From the NCBI GenBank assembly GCA_024434115.1, contig QMIT01000003.1:283282-347281 (forward strand): 64,000 bases of DNA, given 5' to 3'. Shown here in pieces: positions 1 to 8,181 of the stretch. Source of the DNA: Chloroflexota bacterium (GTDB lineage Bacteria; Chloroflexota; Anaerolineae; Aggregatilineales; J027). Both the position numbers and the translations under genes were made by a program. The notes below the pieces were generated by a model that saw only the letters and a list, made by a program, of their open reading frames with translations, searched no databases and was not told where the DNA came from. Within the stretch, counting starts at the first letter, position 1. The number at the start of each line of letters is the position of its first letter.

Positions 1-1466
1 AGGAACTTTACACCAGCTTACTCGGTAAAAGCCAAGTATTTCATGACCGTCAGCGTGTCGGCGACATTATGGCCCGTACCACTGATGATGTGCGCCAACT
101 CAACGTGATGATTAGCCCCGGCATATTTTTTATCTACGAAACGGTGATGGGCTTTGTCATTCCAATTACATTCATGGTTGGCATCAAATGGCAGTTGCTC
201 CTTGTACCCGGCATTTTTGTGTTAACCTACATTCTCTCCGTGCGTGAATATGTGGGGCGTCTCAATCCGGTCATTTCACGCCAGCACGACGAGTTTGGTG
301 CGATGAATGCGGGCTTGGAAGAAAGTATTTCCGGCATTGTCACCGTCAAAGCCAGCACACAGGAAGCATTTGAGCGTGGTAAGTTTCGGGCCAATGCACG
401 CAAATTTCGCAACTCCTATGTGCAGCAGGGGCGTATTGAAGCGGGCTATCTGCCGATGCTGCTCTACGGTATTGCGGTGGGGTTGACCTTCCTCCATGCG
501 CTGATTTTGTATCGGCAGGGCAGCCTTGAAATTGGCGGCATTATCGCCGTGATGGGTCTCATGAATGTCCTACGCTGGCCCACCTTTGTCTCGCTCTTCT
601 CACTCTCGCTGCTGCAAAATGGTCTGGCGAGTGGGCGACGTATTCTTGAGATCATCAAAGCCGAAACCGACCTTGATGAAAACGCGGGCGGGCATACCAG
701 CGACGTGCAAGGCACAATCGTGTTTGAAGGTGTCAGCTTTGCTTTTGGGGATAACACCGTCCTCCAAAATATCTCGTTCAGCATTCAACCGGGTGAGACA
801 GTAGCGATTGTGGGCCAAACCGGGGGCGGTAAAACAACGCTGACCCAATTGGTCAACCGTACCTATGATGTCACAAGCGGACGTATTTTGATTGATGGGG
901 TGGATGTACGGGATTGGAATTTGACCGCCCTGCGCTCCCAAATCTCCAAGATCGAGCAGGATGTGTTCCTGTTTTCACGCACCATTGCGGAGAACATTGC
1001 GTTTGGCAACCCCGAAGCCACGCAGGAACAGATCGAGCAGGCCGCCCGTGAAGCCCAAGCGCATGATTTTATTATGTCGTTTACGGAGGGGTATCAAACC
1101 AAAGTGGGCGAACGCGGGGTCACGTTATCGGGTGGTCAGCGCCAACGCATCGCCCTTGCCCGTGCTTTTCTGAGCAACCCACGCATCCTGATTTTGGACG
1201 ATTCGACCAGCGCGATTGACAGTGCCACCGAAGATGAAATCCAGAAAGCTATCCGTCGCGCCCAACAAGGCCGTACCACCTTGCTCATTACACACCGCCT
1301 ATCCCAAATTCGTTGGGCCAACCACATTTTGGTGCTGGATAAAGGGCAATTGGTCGCCAGCGGATCCCACGAGGAACTGCTGAGTACCTCTATGCACTAT
1401 CGCCGTATTTTTGCGCGTTACGACATGGCACTGCCACCACTGGAAAATCTGGCACAGGCTGTTTAA
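1..1466 (+). CDS. ABC exporter half-transporter, 5' partial
   Basis: The frame is open from base 3 at the left edge, so the gene begins outside the window and the ATG at 69 is internal; 487 codons are visible. The visible part has the end of an ABC type-1 exporter membrane domain followed by an ATPase domain. The ATPase has Walker A GQTGGGKTT (about 813-840), signature LSGGQRQR (about 1127-1150), Walker B LILDDSTSAID (about 1190-1215) and H-loop THRLS. The catalytic Glu after Walker B is Asp, as in the degenerate subunit of heterodimeric exporters such as TM287/288 and BmrCD. It is followed after 15 bases by a second half-transporter with the complementary defect, so the two probably form one heterodimer in the cytoplasmic membrane. 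The substrate cannot be told. Confidence 0.93.
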   Translation, partial: ELYTSLLGKSQVFHDRQRVGDIMARTTDDVRQLNVMISPGIFFIYETVMGFVIPITFMVGIKWQLLLVPGIFVLTYILSVREYVGRLNPVISRQHDEFGAMNAGLEESISGIVTVKASTQEAFERGKFRANARKFRNSYVQQGRIEAGYLPMLLYGIAVGLTFLHALILYRQGSLEIGGIIAVMGLMNVLRWPTFVSLFSLSLLQNGLASGRRILEIIKAETDLDENAGGHTSDVQGTIVFEGVSFAFGDNTVLQNISFSIQPGETVAIVGQTGGGKTTLTQLVNRTYDVTSGRILIDGVDVRDWNLTALRSQISKIEQDVFLFSRTIAENIAFGNPEATQEQIEQAAREAQAHDFIMSFTEGYQTKVGERGVTLSGGQRQRIALARAFLSNPRILILDDSTSAIDSATEDEIQKAIRRAQQGRTTLLITHRLSQIRWANHILVLDKGQLVASGSHEELLSTSMHYRRIFARYDMALPPLENLAQAV

Positions 1467-1481
1467 GGGAGAATGTGAAAC

Positions 1482-3320
1482 ATGGGCTTTATTCTGGACG
1501 GGCTAGAAGCCGAAGAATATGACCGCAGTTATAATGACCGCCAGTTGGTCAGACGCATTGTGGCCTATTTTCGCCCCGAACGCTGGCGCATGGTGGGTGT
1601 GTCGGTAGTCATTCTGCTGTCATCTCTTTTCTCAACGTTGCTGCCAATTTACATTTCGCGGGTCATTGATGATTTAGACCGCGACATTACGGATGCCGAT
1701 TTGACCACAATCGCTATCATCGTGACAGTTTTGGGCATCCTTGCGTGGGCATTTAACGCCATCCGGCAGTGGTATTCATCCGAGGCAGTGGGGAATGTGG
1801 TATTACGACTGCGCGAACATGCCTTTGATGCGATATTGGCCCGCGATCTATCCTTTTATGATACCTACCCCTCCGGCAAAATCGTTAGCCGCGTCACTTC
1901 GGATTCGCAAGCCTTCGCCGATGTAGTCATGTTGGTGATGAATCTGCTTAGTCAGCTTTTGTTGATTGTGCTGCTGATCGGGTATCTATTCCTTGTCAGC
2001 ATCGAAATGACCCTCATTACCCTTGCGCTGGCCCCGCTGATTATCGGCACAGCACTGGCCTTCCGCAAAATCGCCCGTGATACCGTCACACAATCCCGGC
2101 GTATTTTGGCAGAGGTCAGCACCCACGTTCAAGAGACGGTCAGCGGCATCGGGGTCGCCAAGACCTTCCGCCAAGAAAATGCCATCTATGACGAATTTCA
2201 GGATGTCAACAAACAGTCGTATCGCATCAATTTGCGGCGCGGTTATGTCTTTAATGGCATCTTCCCGATTTTGAACATCCTAGCAGGCATCGGCACGGCG
2301 GCACTGGTTTATTTCGGCGGCCTAAATGTGCGCGACGGTTCATTGAGCGCGGGCGACTGGTATCTGTTTATTCAAGGTCTGGCGCTGTTCTGGTTCCCCC
2401 TGACCGGGATTGCCTCGTTTTGGAGCCAATTTCAGTTGGGCCTCGCGGCAGGTGAACGGGTTTTTGCGCTGCTGGATGCGGAATCCAAAGTGGTGCAAAC
2501 GGGCAATACCAAACTCGACACTATGCGCGGCGAAATCCGCTTTGAGGGTCTCTATTTTGGCTACAAGGAATCCGAAGAACAGGTCTTGGAAGATTTTTGG
2601 CTGACCATCCGCCCCGGTGAGACATTGGCGCTGGTGGGGCATACGGGGTCAGGCAAAACCAGTATCACCAAATTGATTGCCCGCTTCTACGAATTTCAGC
2701 AGGGCAAGATTTTGATTGACGGGCATGACATCCGAGACCTCGATTTGGATACGTTTCGCGCTCATCTAGGCATCGTCACCCAAACGCCATTTTTGTTTGA
2801 CGGCACGGTAATGGAAAACATCCGGTATGGCAAATCCGACGCCACCGATGCTGAGGTAGAAACCGTAGCGCGACAGGTCGGCGGGGGCGACTGGATTGAT
2901 AGCCTGCCTGAAGGGTTGCAAAGTCCGGCGGGCGAACGCGGCAACAATCTTTCGATGGGTCAACGGCAATTGGTCGTTTTGGCGCGGGTGCTGTTGCAAA
3001 ACCCCTCCATCCTCATTTTGGACGAAGCCACCGCCAGCATTGACCCGCTGACCGAGACGCTGATTCAAGAGGGCTTGGAAGAGGTGCTGAAAGACCGCAC
3101 TTCGATTGTAGTGGCCCATCGGCTTTCGACCATCAAGAACGCGGATCGTATCATCGTGCTGCGTGAGGGGGAGATTATTGAAGAGGGCAATCACGAGGCG
3201 CTGTTGAAAAAAGGTGGGCATTATGCCGAATTGTATAACACCTATTTCCGCCACCAGAGCCTTGAATACATGAACATCCACCCCGAAGACTGGTTCAAGT
3301 CGGCGCGGGCAACAGCGTAA
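1482..3320 (+). CDS. ABC exporter half-transporter, second subunit
   Basis: This 612-aa protein has an ABC type-1 exporter membrane domain (about residues 35-330, six helices) and an ATPase domain (about 355-600). Walker A is GHTGSGKTS, Walker B ends ILILDEATASID with the catalytic Glu intact, and the H-loop is AHRLS. The signature is LSMGQRQ (about residue 489), not LSGGQ. In heterodimeric exporters a bad signature in one subunit faces a Walker B lacking Glu in the other; the upstream gene supplies exactly that. A GGGAGAATGT stretch lies just before the ATG. The substrate is unknown; multidrug, lipid or peptide export are all possible. Confidence 0.93.
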   Translation: MGFILDGLEAEEYDRSYNDRQLVRRIVAYFRPERWRMVGVSVVILLSSLFSTLLPIYISRVIDDLDRDITDADLTTIAIIVTVLGILAWAFNAIRQWYSSEAVGNVVLRLREHAFDAILARDLSFYDTYPSGKIVSRVTSDSQAFADVVMLVMNLLSQLLLIVLLIGYLFLVSIEMTLITLALAPLIIGTALAFRKIARDTVTQSRRILAEVSTHVQETVSGIGVAKTFRQENAIYDEFQDVNKQSYRINLRRGYVFNGIFPILNILAGIGTAALVYFGGLNVRDGSLSAGDWYLFIQGLALFWFPLTGIASFWSQFQLGLAAGERVFALLDAESKVVQTGNTKLDTMRGEIRFEGLYFGYKESEEQVLEDFWLTIRPGETLALVGHTGSGKTSITKLIARFYEFQQGKILIDGHDIRDLDLDTFRAHLGIVTQTPFLFDGTVMENIRYGKSDATDAEVETVARQVGGGDWIDSLPEGLQSPAGERGNNLSMGQRQLVVLARVLLQNPSILILDEATASIDPLTETLIQEGLEEVLKDRTSIVVAHRLSTIKNADRIIVLREGEIIEEGNHEALLKKGGHYAELYNTYFRHQSLEYMNIHPEDWFKSARATA

Positions 3321-3369
3321 ATTCGGTTATCATGGTAGAGGATAACAGCAGCTAGTTGTGAGGTGAACT

Positions 3370-3795
3370 ATGACCGACCATGTGATTACAGTAAGATTGC
3401 CAGATGCGGTTTTCGACCCCATACATCAAATCGCCGAAGCACGGGCGCAACCTATTGAGCAGGTCGTTTTAGAGCAACTCCGTTCTGTCTTGTCTATCCC
3501 TCTACCTGATTTACCATTGGATGAAGAATCGGAATTGATCGCGTTTAAATTTTTGTCGGATGATGTCCTACGGAATATCGCACGTGAACAAATGCCCAAA
3601 CGCGACCAAGACCGAATGCAGATTCTCATGGATCGCAATAACTTTGGTACGATTTCGCCAGAAGAATACGAAGAGTTATCCCAATTTGTGGAACGTGGAC
3701 AGCGATTAATGCTACGTAAGGCTTGGGCAGCAGGCGTATTAATGGAACGGGGTTATACCATCACAAGTCAGGATATGGCAGCGGACAATGAGTGA
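3370..3795 (+). CDS. Hypothetical protein with RHH-like N-terminus
   Basis: This 141-aa soluble protein is of unassigned function. The first 40 residues (ITVRLPDAVFDPI, then an amphipathic helix ending EQVVLEQL) look like a ribbon-helix-helix DNA-binding or antitoxin-type start; the rest is charged and helical. A GAGGTGAACT ribosome site precedes the ATG. Its end overlaps the next gene, an HNH nuclease, by 8 bases, so the two are probably translated together. The small-protein plus nuclease arrangement resembles a toxin-antitoxin or regulator-effector pair, but this is inferred from layout and a weak fold impression only. Confidence 0.75.
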   Translation: MTDHVITVRLPDAVFDPIHQIAEARAQPIEQVVLEQLRSVLSIPLPDLPLDEESELIAFKFLSDDVLRNIAREQMPKRDQDRMQILMDRNNFGTISPEEYEELSQFVERGQRLMLRKAWAAGVLMERGYTITSQDMAADNE

Positions 3796-4201
3796 ATTGT
3801 CTTGGGCAGAAACTGTACGTATCGTCCATCAACGTGCAGGGGGTTGCTGCGAATATTGCCAAACATGCCAGCGCGTTTGTGGTCAATCCATGCACATTGA
3901 GCATATTGATCCACAGGGAGGCAACCAACTCGATAATCTCTGCCTAGCCTGCCCCTCATGCAATTTAAGTAAAGCAAAAGCTACTTCAGCTGTTGACCCT
4001 GAGACTAGCGAAACCGTCCCCTTATTTAATCCACGTCAGCAAATCTGGCAAGAACACTTCGGATGGGCTGATGATAGCGTAAGGATTCTCGCCAAATCAG
4101 CGGTAGGACGGGCAACAGTAGTCCGTTTAAAGATGAACATTGACCGCGTTGTAACCGCCCGTAAGGTTTGGGTCAAAGCAGGTGAACACCCATCCAAATA
4201 A
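3788..4201 (+). CDS. HNH endonuclease family protein
   Basis: This 137-aa protein has a compact HNH nuclease motif in its first half. A first metal-binding pair EYCQTC is followed by HIEHI (His-Ile-Glu-His), an Asn-Leu step (QLDNLCLAC) and a second pair CPSCNLSKA. This is the ββα-metal layout in which the HxxH His activates water and two CxxC pairs hold structural zinc. The C-terminal third (RQQIWQEHFGW onward) is typical of bacterial HNH proteins found beside small partner proteins. It overlaps the preceding gene by 8 bases. The target (host DNA, phage DNA or other) is unknown. Confidence 0.88.
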   Translation: MSELSWAETVRIVHQRAGGCCEYCQTCQRVCGQSMHIEHIDPQGGNQLDNLCLACPSCNLSKAKATSAVDPETSETVPLFNPRQQIWQEHFGWADDSVRILAKSAVGRATVVRLKMNIDRVVTARKVWVKAGEHPSK

Positions 4202-4211
4202 GGGGATTACT

Positions 4212-5225
4212 ATGGATCAACTACACGTCTCTGGTTGTCTTATCGGTATGGCGCTAGGGGATGCCCTCGGCGCAGAAACCGAATTTTTAAATATTAAAGG
4301 CATCCTCGAAAAATTTCCGCCATATGGCCCACAAGCCCCCGAAGGCAATCCGGCCCTCGTTACGGATGATACCCAAATGGCAATCGCGGTTGGGGAGGCC
4401 ATTATCGCTGCCCTCAAGCCCCTCGAACCCAACAGCCTTGCCCAAGAATTTCGCCGTACTTTTTTGGCATGGTACAACAGCCCTGAAAACAATCGCGCTC
4501 CCGGCAACACCTGTCTAACGGCCTGCGAAGAAATGTTAGCGGGTAAATCGTGGCTCGAAGCATCGCAGATTAGTTCCAAAGGCTGTGGTGCAAATATGCG
4601 GGTCATGCCTGTTGGGGTATTGAATGTGGATGTCATCACCCGTTCAGGCATCGCCCAATTGCAAGCCGCTATGACGCATGGACACCCCACCGGACTCGCC
4701 GCCGCTGATTTGACCGCCTTTGTAATTGCGGATTTGGGCAATGGAGGCACACCCCATGATTTACCCCAACGGGTGCGCGACTATGCCCTTTCCCAACGCG
4801 AGATTTATCATGCCGACTGGCTTGGCGAATTGTGGTACAAAGCGTTTATGTTGCCGACCCCGCAAGCCTATATCGCGCATGGGTGGGATGAGTGTTTGGG
4901 TGTTTTAGATCGGCTAGATATGGCCCTCGAAAAAATGGATAGGGAAAGCGACCCGTGTCTAATCACCGGAGCAGGATGGGTGGCAGAACAAGCCTTTGCG
5001 ACGGCCCTTTTCTGTTTTTTGATGTATCCCGACGACCCGATTGCGGTAATTCGCCGTGCCGCCGTCACGAGTGGTGATTCGGATTCTATTGCTTGTATCG
5101 CTGGGGCGTTCGCCGGGGCTTATCATGGGATTGGGGCATGGCCCGCTGATTGGGTAGAGCGGATTGAGTATCGGGAGAGGATTTTGACGATGAGCAAGGG
5201 ATTTAGCAGTATTCAGTCGGTGTGA
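4212..5225 (+). CDS. ADP-ribosylglycohydrolase family protein
   Basis: This 337-aa protein belongs to the ADP-ribosylglycohydrolase (DraG/ARH) family, which removes ADP-ribose from proteins or hydrolyses related N-glycosides using two metal ions. The N-terminal GMALGDALGAETEF, the metal motif TDDTQMAIAVGEA and the C-terminal SGDSDSIACIAGAFAGAYHG are all present, so the active site looks complete. The ATG at 4212 is chosen over an earlier GTG at 4182 because AAGGGGATT precedes it and the earlier start would lie inside the HNH gene. The substrate is unknown. No ADP-ribosyltransferase partner is seen in the window. Its stop overlaps the convergent next gene by 13 bases. Confidence 0.9.
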   Translation: MDQLHVSGCLIGMALGDALGAETEFLNIKGILEKFPPYGPQAPEGNPALVTDDTQMAIAVGEAIIAALKPLEPNSLAQEFRRTFLAWYNSPENNRAPGNTCLTACEEMLAGKSWLEASQISSKGCGANMRVMPVGVLNVDVITRSGIAQLQAAMTHGHPTGLAAADLTAFVIADLGNGGTPHDLPQRVRDYALSQREIYHADWLGELWYKAFMLPTPQAYIAHGWDECLGVLDRLDMALEKMDRESDPCLITGAGWVAEQAFATALFCFLMYPDDPIAVIRRAAVTSGDSDSIACIAGAFAGAYHGIGAWPADWVERIEYRERILTMSKGFSSIQSV

Positions 5226-5773
5226 TCTTTTTTCTGCAATCTTAAAAGGTGTGCTCTCGGCGTCGGGCCACCGCCACTATGCACACACCTTGTGCAATAT
5301 TCACATCCCTCATGTTCAAATTTAGCTGTGCCATCATGTGGTGATTCAGGGTGGGTACATAAGCCCCAATCGTCTATAAAATGACCTTCCAAGGGGATAT
5401 AGAACCGACAAAACAGGCATTGGTTCCAATTATCACCATTCTCATCCAAACATTTGATTAATTCGCGTTCAGCCCAGCGTTCATGGGTATCATGAACGAG
5501 TTTCATCTCTTCAAATATGGCCTTCCCGTTTATCATCTCAAAATCCCGACAGCCATAATCAGCAACAGTCAAAAGCCCATCTCGTTCTGCCACAGGATTT
5601 GCACAAACACCCCATTCCACTGGGAACACTCCTACCGCAGCGACAAAAAAACGACAATTAGTACAAGTAGGCCCATAAACAATGGGTAAAAGCCCAAATT
5701 TCAGCCGCCAACGCCGATGAGTCTTTTTACCATGTCGCTTATTAGAAGTTAATCCTCTTAGCTTTTTTGCCAT
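5213..5773 (-). CDS. Cys-rich protein with duplicated CxxC module
   Basis: This 186-aa protein has a basic N-terminus and two copies of one Cys module. The first (about residues 36-78) reads CTNCRFF, then WGVCANP, a DG pair and DYGCRDFE. The second (about 118-160) reads CLFCRFY, then WGLCTHP, a DG pair and HEGCEYC. The spacing C-x2-C-x(15-17)-C-x(15-17)-GC suggests two small metal-binding folds. It recalls DUF3027-type modules (CxxCxFY...G.C...DG...HGC), but that link is from memory of the pattern. No function is assigned. A TGCTATAAT promoter lies upstream on the minus strand. Confidence 0.78.
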   Translation of the reverse strand: MAKKLRGLTSNKRHGKKTHRRWRLKFGLLPIVYGPTCTNCRFFVAAVGVFPVEWGVCANPVAERDGLLTVADYGCRDFEMINGKAIFEEMKLVHDTHERWAERELIKCLDENGDNWNQCLFCRFYIPLEGHFIDDWGLCTHPESPHDGTAKFEHEGCEYCTRCVHSGGGPTPRAHLLRLQKKDHTD

Positions 5774-5796
5774 ACCCTATCCATTCGAACAAATGT

Positions 5797-5805
5797 ATTA
5801 TAGCA
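5797..5805 (-). promoter_or_regulatory. Extended -10 promoter for Cys-rich gene
   Basis: On the minus strand this reads TGCTATAAT, a perfect extended -10 (TGn + TATAAT). It lies 24 bases before the ATG at 5773, and GATAGGG before that ATG can serve as ribosome site. The same TGC-TATAAT shape recurs before other genes in the window. Confidence 0.6.
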
Positions 5806-5864
5806 ACAAAACGTGTCGGACGTGTTATCATAACGGGTCGTTGATAAGCAAAGGGGTAGGTTAG

Positions 5865-6332
5865 ATGATTCGCGTACTCTTCGTTTGTTTAGGGAATATC
5901 TGCCGCTCACCGATGGCCGAAGGTGTCTTTCAACACATGGTCAATGAGGCCGGCTTGGGTGAAAAAATCCTGATAGACTCCGCCGGAACCGCCAGCTATC
6001 ACGAAGGTGAACAGGCGCATAGTGGCACACGGCGCGTTTTACAAGAACACGGCATTGACTATCGGGGACGGGCGCGTACACTTACCCGCAATGATTTTTA
6101 TAATTTTGATTACATTCTGGCGATGGACGCCGATAACCTCGCGGATATACACAGCCGACAGCCTGCCGACAGCAAAGCACACATTCGGCTGTTTTTGGAT
6201 TATGCGCCCGATCAACCCGTCCGCGAAGTCCCTGACCCCTACTATAATGGGCGGTTTCAGGAAGTGTATGATCTAGTATCGGCGGCCTCTAAAGGTTTAT
6301 TGGCGGAAATACGCACGACGCACGAATTATAA
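5865..6332 (+). CDS. Low-molecular-weight protein-tyrosine phosphatase
   Basis: This 155-aa enzyme has the family's N-terminal P-loop VCLGNICRSPMAE (Cys nucleophile at about residue 8, CxxxxCRS) and the C-terminal catalytic Asp in EVPDPYY. Length and layout match cytosolic LMW-PTPs (about 150-160 aa). The start has a good AAGGGGTAGG ribosome site. It is followed after only 12 bases by a fructosamine-kinase-family gene. Bacterial homologues in that neighbourhood have been linked to removing phosphate from sugar-modified proteins, so deglycation is a plausible role besides phosphotyrosine hydrolysis. Confidence 0.93.
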   Translation: MIRVLFVCLGNICRSPMAEGVFQHMVNEAGLGEKILIDSAGTASYHEGEQAHSGTRRVLQEHGIDYRGRARTLTRNDFYNFDYILAMDADNLADIHSRQPADSKAHIRLFLDYAPDQPVREVPDPYYNGRFQEVYDLVSAASKGLLAEIRTTHEL

Positions 6333-6344
6333 GGAATTGCCCCA

Positions 6345-7217
6345 ATGCGCCTGCCTGTGGGAATTGAAAACGCCTTGCGCGATAAATTCAACATCGTGCC
6401 TAAAGACGTGCAGCCTTGTGTTGGTGGCGACATCAACCACGCCGCGCAAATTGCCACAGCCGATGGTCTCCTATTCATCAAATGGAATGAAAATGCGCTG
6501 CCGGGGATGTTTACTGCCGAATCCAAAGGGCTAAAAATCCTGCGTTATTCAAAAACCTTGCGTGTACCGGAAGTCATCGCGGTGCAAGAAGCCGAGGGCG
6601 ATACCCCTGCCTTTTTGGTATTGGAATGGCTGGAATCGGGGCAGGCAAATTTGCAAACGCCGGAGCAATTGGGGCAAGGTCTCGCCGCACTGCATCGTCA
6701 AACCGCCCCCAAACATGGCCTCGACCATGATAATTTTATCGGGTCGCTGCCCCAATCGAATACGCAGCACGATTCGTGGGTCACATTTTACGCCGAACAG
6801 CGCATCCGCCCCCAAATGGAAATCGCCCGTCAAAAAGGGATACTGCGTCCGGGTAGGGAACGCATGTTGGAAGTTTTTTTGGCCCATCTGCCCAAATTGA
6901 TTCAAGACGCCCCTGCCAGTTTGCTACACGGCGATTTGTGGGGCGGCAATGTCATGATTCTAGCCAACCAACAGCCCGCCGTGATTGATCCTGCCGTGTA
7001 TTATGGCAATCGGGAAGTTGAACTCGCGTTTACTGAATTATTCGGTGGATTTGCCAAGCGCTTCTATGACTCCTATCACGCTGCGTACCCGCTTGAACCG
7101 GGCTATCCCAGCCGTCGCGCCCTCTATCAACTGTATCCGTTGATGGTGCATATGAATTTGTTCGGTGGGGGGTATGCCAGTCGTGTTGATTCAATCCTCA
7201 GCCAGTATGTAGGGTAA
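6345..7217 (+). CDS. Fructosamine/ketosamine-3-kinase family protein
   Basis: This 290-aa protein is a member of the fructosamine kinase family (aminoglycoside-phosphotransferase fold). It phosphorylates sugar adducts on amines, which destabilises them so that proteins are repaired. Visible motifs are the catalytic loop LLHGDLWGGNVM, the metal-binding VIDPAVYYGNRE and the following helix ELAFTELFGGF. Length is typical (about 290 aa). AAGGAA precedes the ATG. Bacterial family members often prefer ribulosamines or erythrulosamines over fructosamines; which applies here cannot be told. It is probably co-transcribed with the LMW phosphatase just upstream. Confidence 0.92.
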   Translation: MRLPVGIENALRDKFNIVPKDVQPCVGGDINHAAQIATADGLLFIKWNENALPGMFTAESKGLKILRYSKTLRVPEVIAVQEAEGDTPAFLVLEWLESGQANLQTPEQLGQGLAALHRQTAPKHGLDHDNFIGSLPQSNTQHDSWVTFYAEQRIRPQMEIARQKGILRPGRERMLEVFLAHLPKLIQDAPASLLHGDLWGGNVMILANQQPAVIDPAVYYGNREVELAFTELFGGFAKRFYDSYHAAYPLEPGYPSRRALYQLYPLMVHMNLFGGGYASRVDSILSQYVG

Positions 7218-7218
7218 T

Positions 7219-8181
7219 ATGCCAGATCAACCCACCTGTTCCGTTGTTGTTCCCGTTTATAACAGTGAAGCCACCCTTACCCCTTTAATTGAACGTCTCG
7301 CCGCTGTCCTGCCGACTGTCACCAGCCGATTTGAGGTGATTTTGGTCAACGATGGCAGCCGTGATAATAGTTGGGAGGTCGTATCCCGACTGACCGAAAC
7401 CTATTCATGGGTGCATGGCATCAATTTTATGCGGAATTATGGGCAGCATAATGCGCTGTTGGCAGGGATTCGCGCCGCCAGCCATGCAATCATCATAACA
7501 ATGGATGACGATTTGCAGCACCCCCCCGAAGAAATTTCTAAACTATTGGCGAAATTAGCTGAGGGCTATGACGTGGTGTATGGCACACCCATCCAGCGGC
7601 GCGACAAATTATGGCGTGATCTGGCCTCGCGGGTGACGCGGTTGGCCCTCGCTACCTCAATGGGATTTGAGACGGCTCGCCATGCCAGCGCCTTTCGGGC
7701 ATTCAAAACGGAACTACGGTTGGCCTTCGCCGATTATCGCAGCCCGGATATGATTTTGGATGTACTGCTAACATGGGGCACAACCCGCTTTGGATCAGTC
7801 ACTGTCGAACATCAGCCCCGACAGGTGGGGAAATCGAACTACACCCTGCTCAAGTTGCTCAACCATACCCTCAATATGATGACAGGCTTTAGCACATTGC
7901 CGCTTCGTATCGCTAGTTTAACCGGATTTGTGTTTACCATCTTTGGGTTTCTTTTGTTATTGATTGTGATTAGCGCCTATGCCATTGAAGGCAGCAGTGT
8001 ACCCGGCTTCCCCTTTCTCGCCTCCGTCATCACCATCTTTGCCGGGGTGCAGTTGTTCGGCATTGGCATCATTGGCGAATACTTGGGGCGGATTCATTTT
8101 CGCAGTATGCACCGTCCATCCAGTGTTATCCGCAATACAATTGGCTTTGATTCAGTCACTCAAGGTGATGGAGAAAAATGA
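7219..8181 (+). CDS. GT2 glycosyltransferase, GtrB/ArnC-like
   Basis: This 320-aa protein has an N-terminal family-2 glycosyltransferase domain (VVVPVYNSEATL; ILVNDGSRDNSWEV; the DxD-like TMDDDLQHPPEE) and two C-terminal membrane helices (about residues 232-256 and 266-290). This matches polyprenyl-phosphate sugar transferases such as GtrB, DPM1 and ArnC, which move a sugar from a nucleotide to undecaprenyl phosphate at the inner face of the membrane. The product would feed a membrane transferase; a candidate ArnT-like gene ends this operon. It starts one base after the previous stop and overlaps the next gene by 4 bases. Confidence 0.92.
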   Translation: MPDQPTCSVVVPVYNSEATLTPLIERLAAVLPTVTSRFEVILVNDGSRDNSWEVVSRLTETYSWVHGINFMRNYGQHNALLAGIRAASHAIIITMDDDLQHPPEEISKLLAKLAEGYDVVYGTPIQRRDKLWRDLASRVTRLALATSMGFETARHASAFRAFKTELRLAFADYRSPDMILDVLLTWGTTRFGSVTVEHQPRQVGKSNYTLLKLLNHTLNMMTGFSTLPLRIASLTGFVFTIFGFLLLLIVISAYAIEGSSVPGFPFLASVITIFAGVQLFGIGIIGEYLGRIHFRSMHRPSSVIRNTIGFDSVTQGDGEK

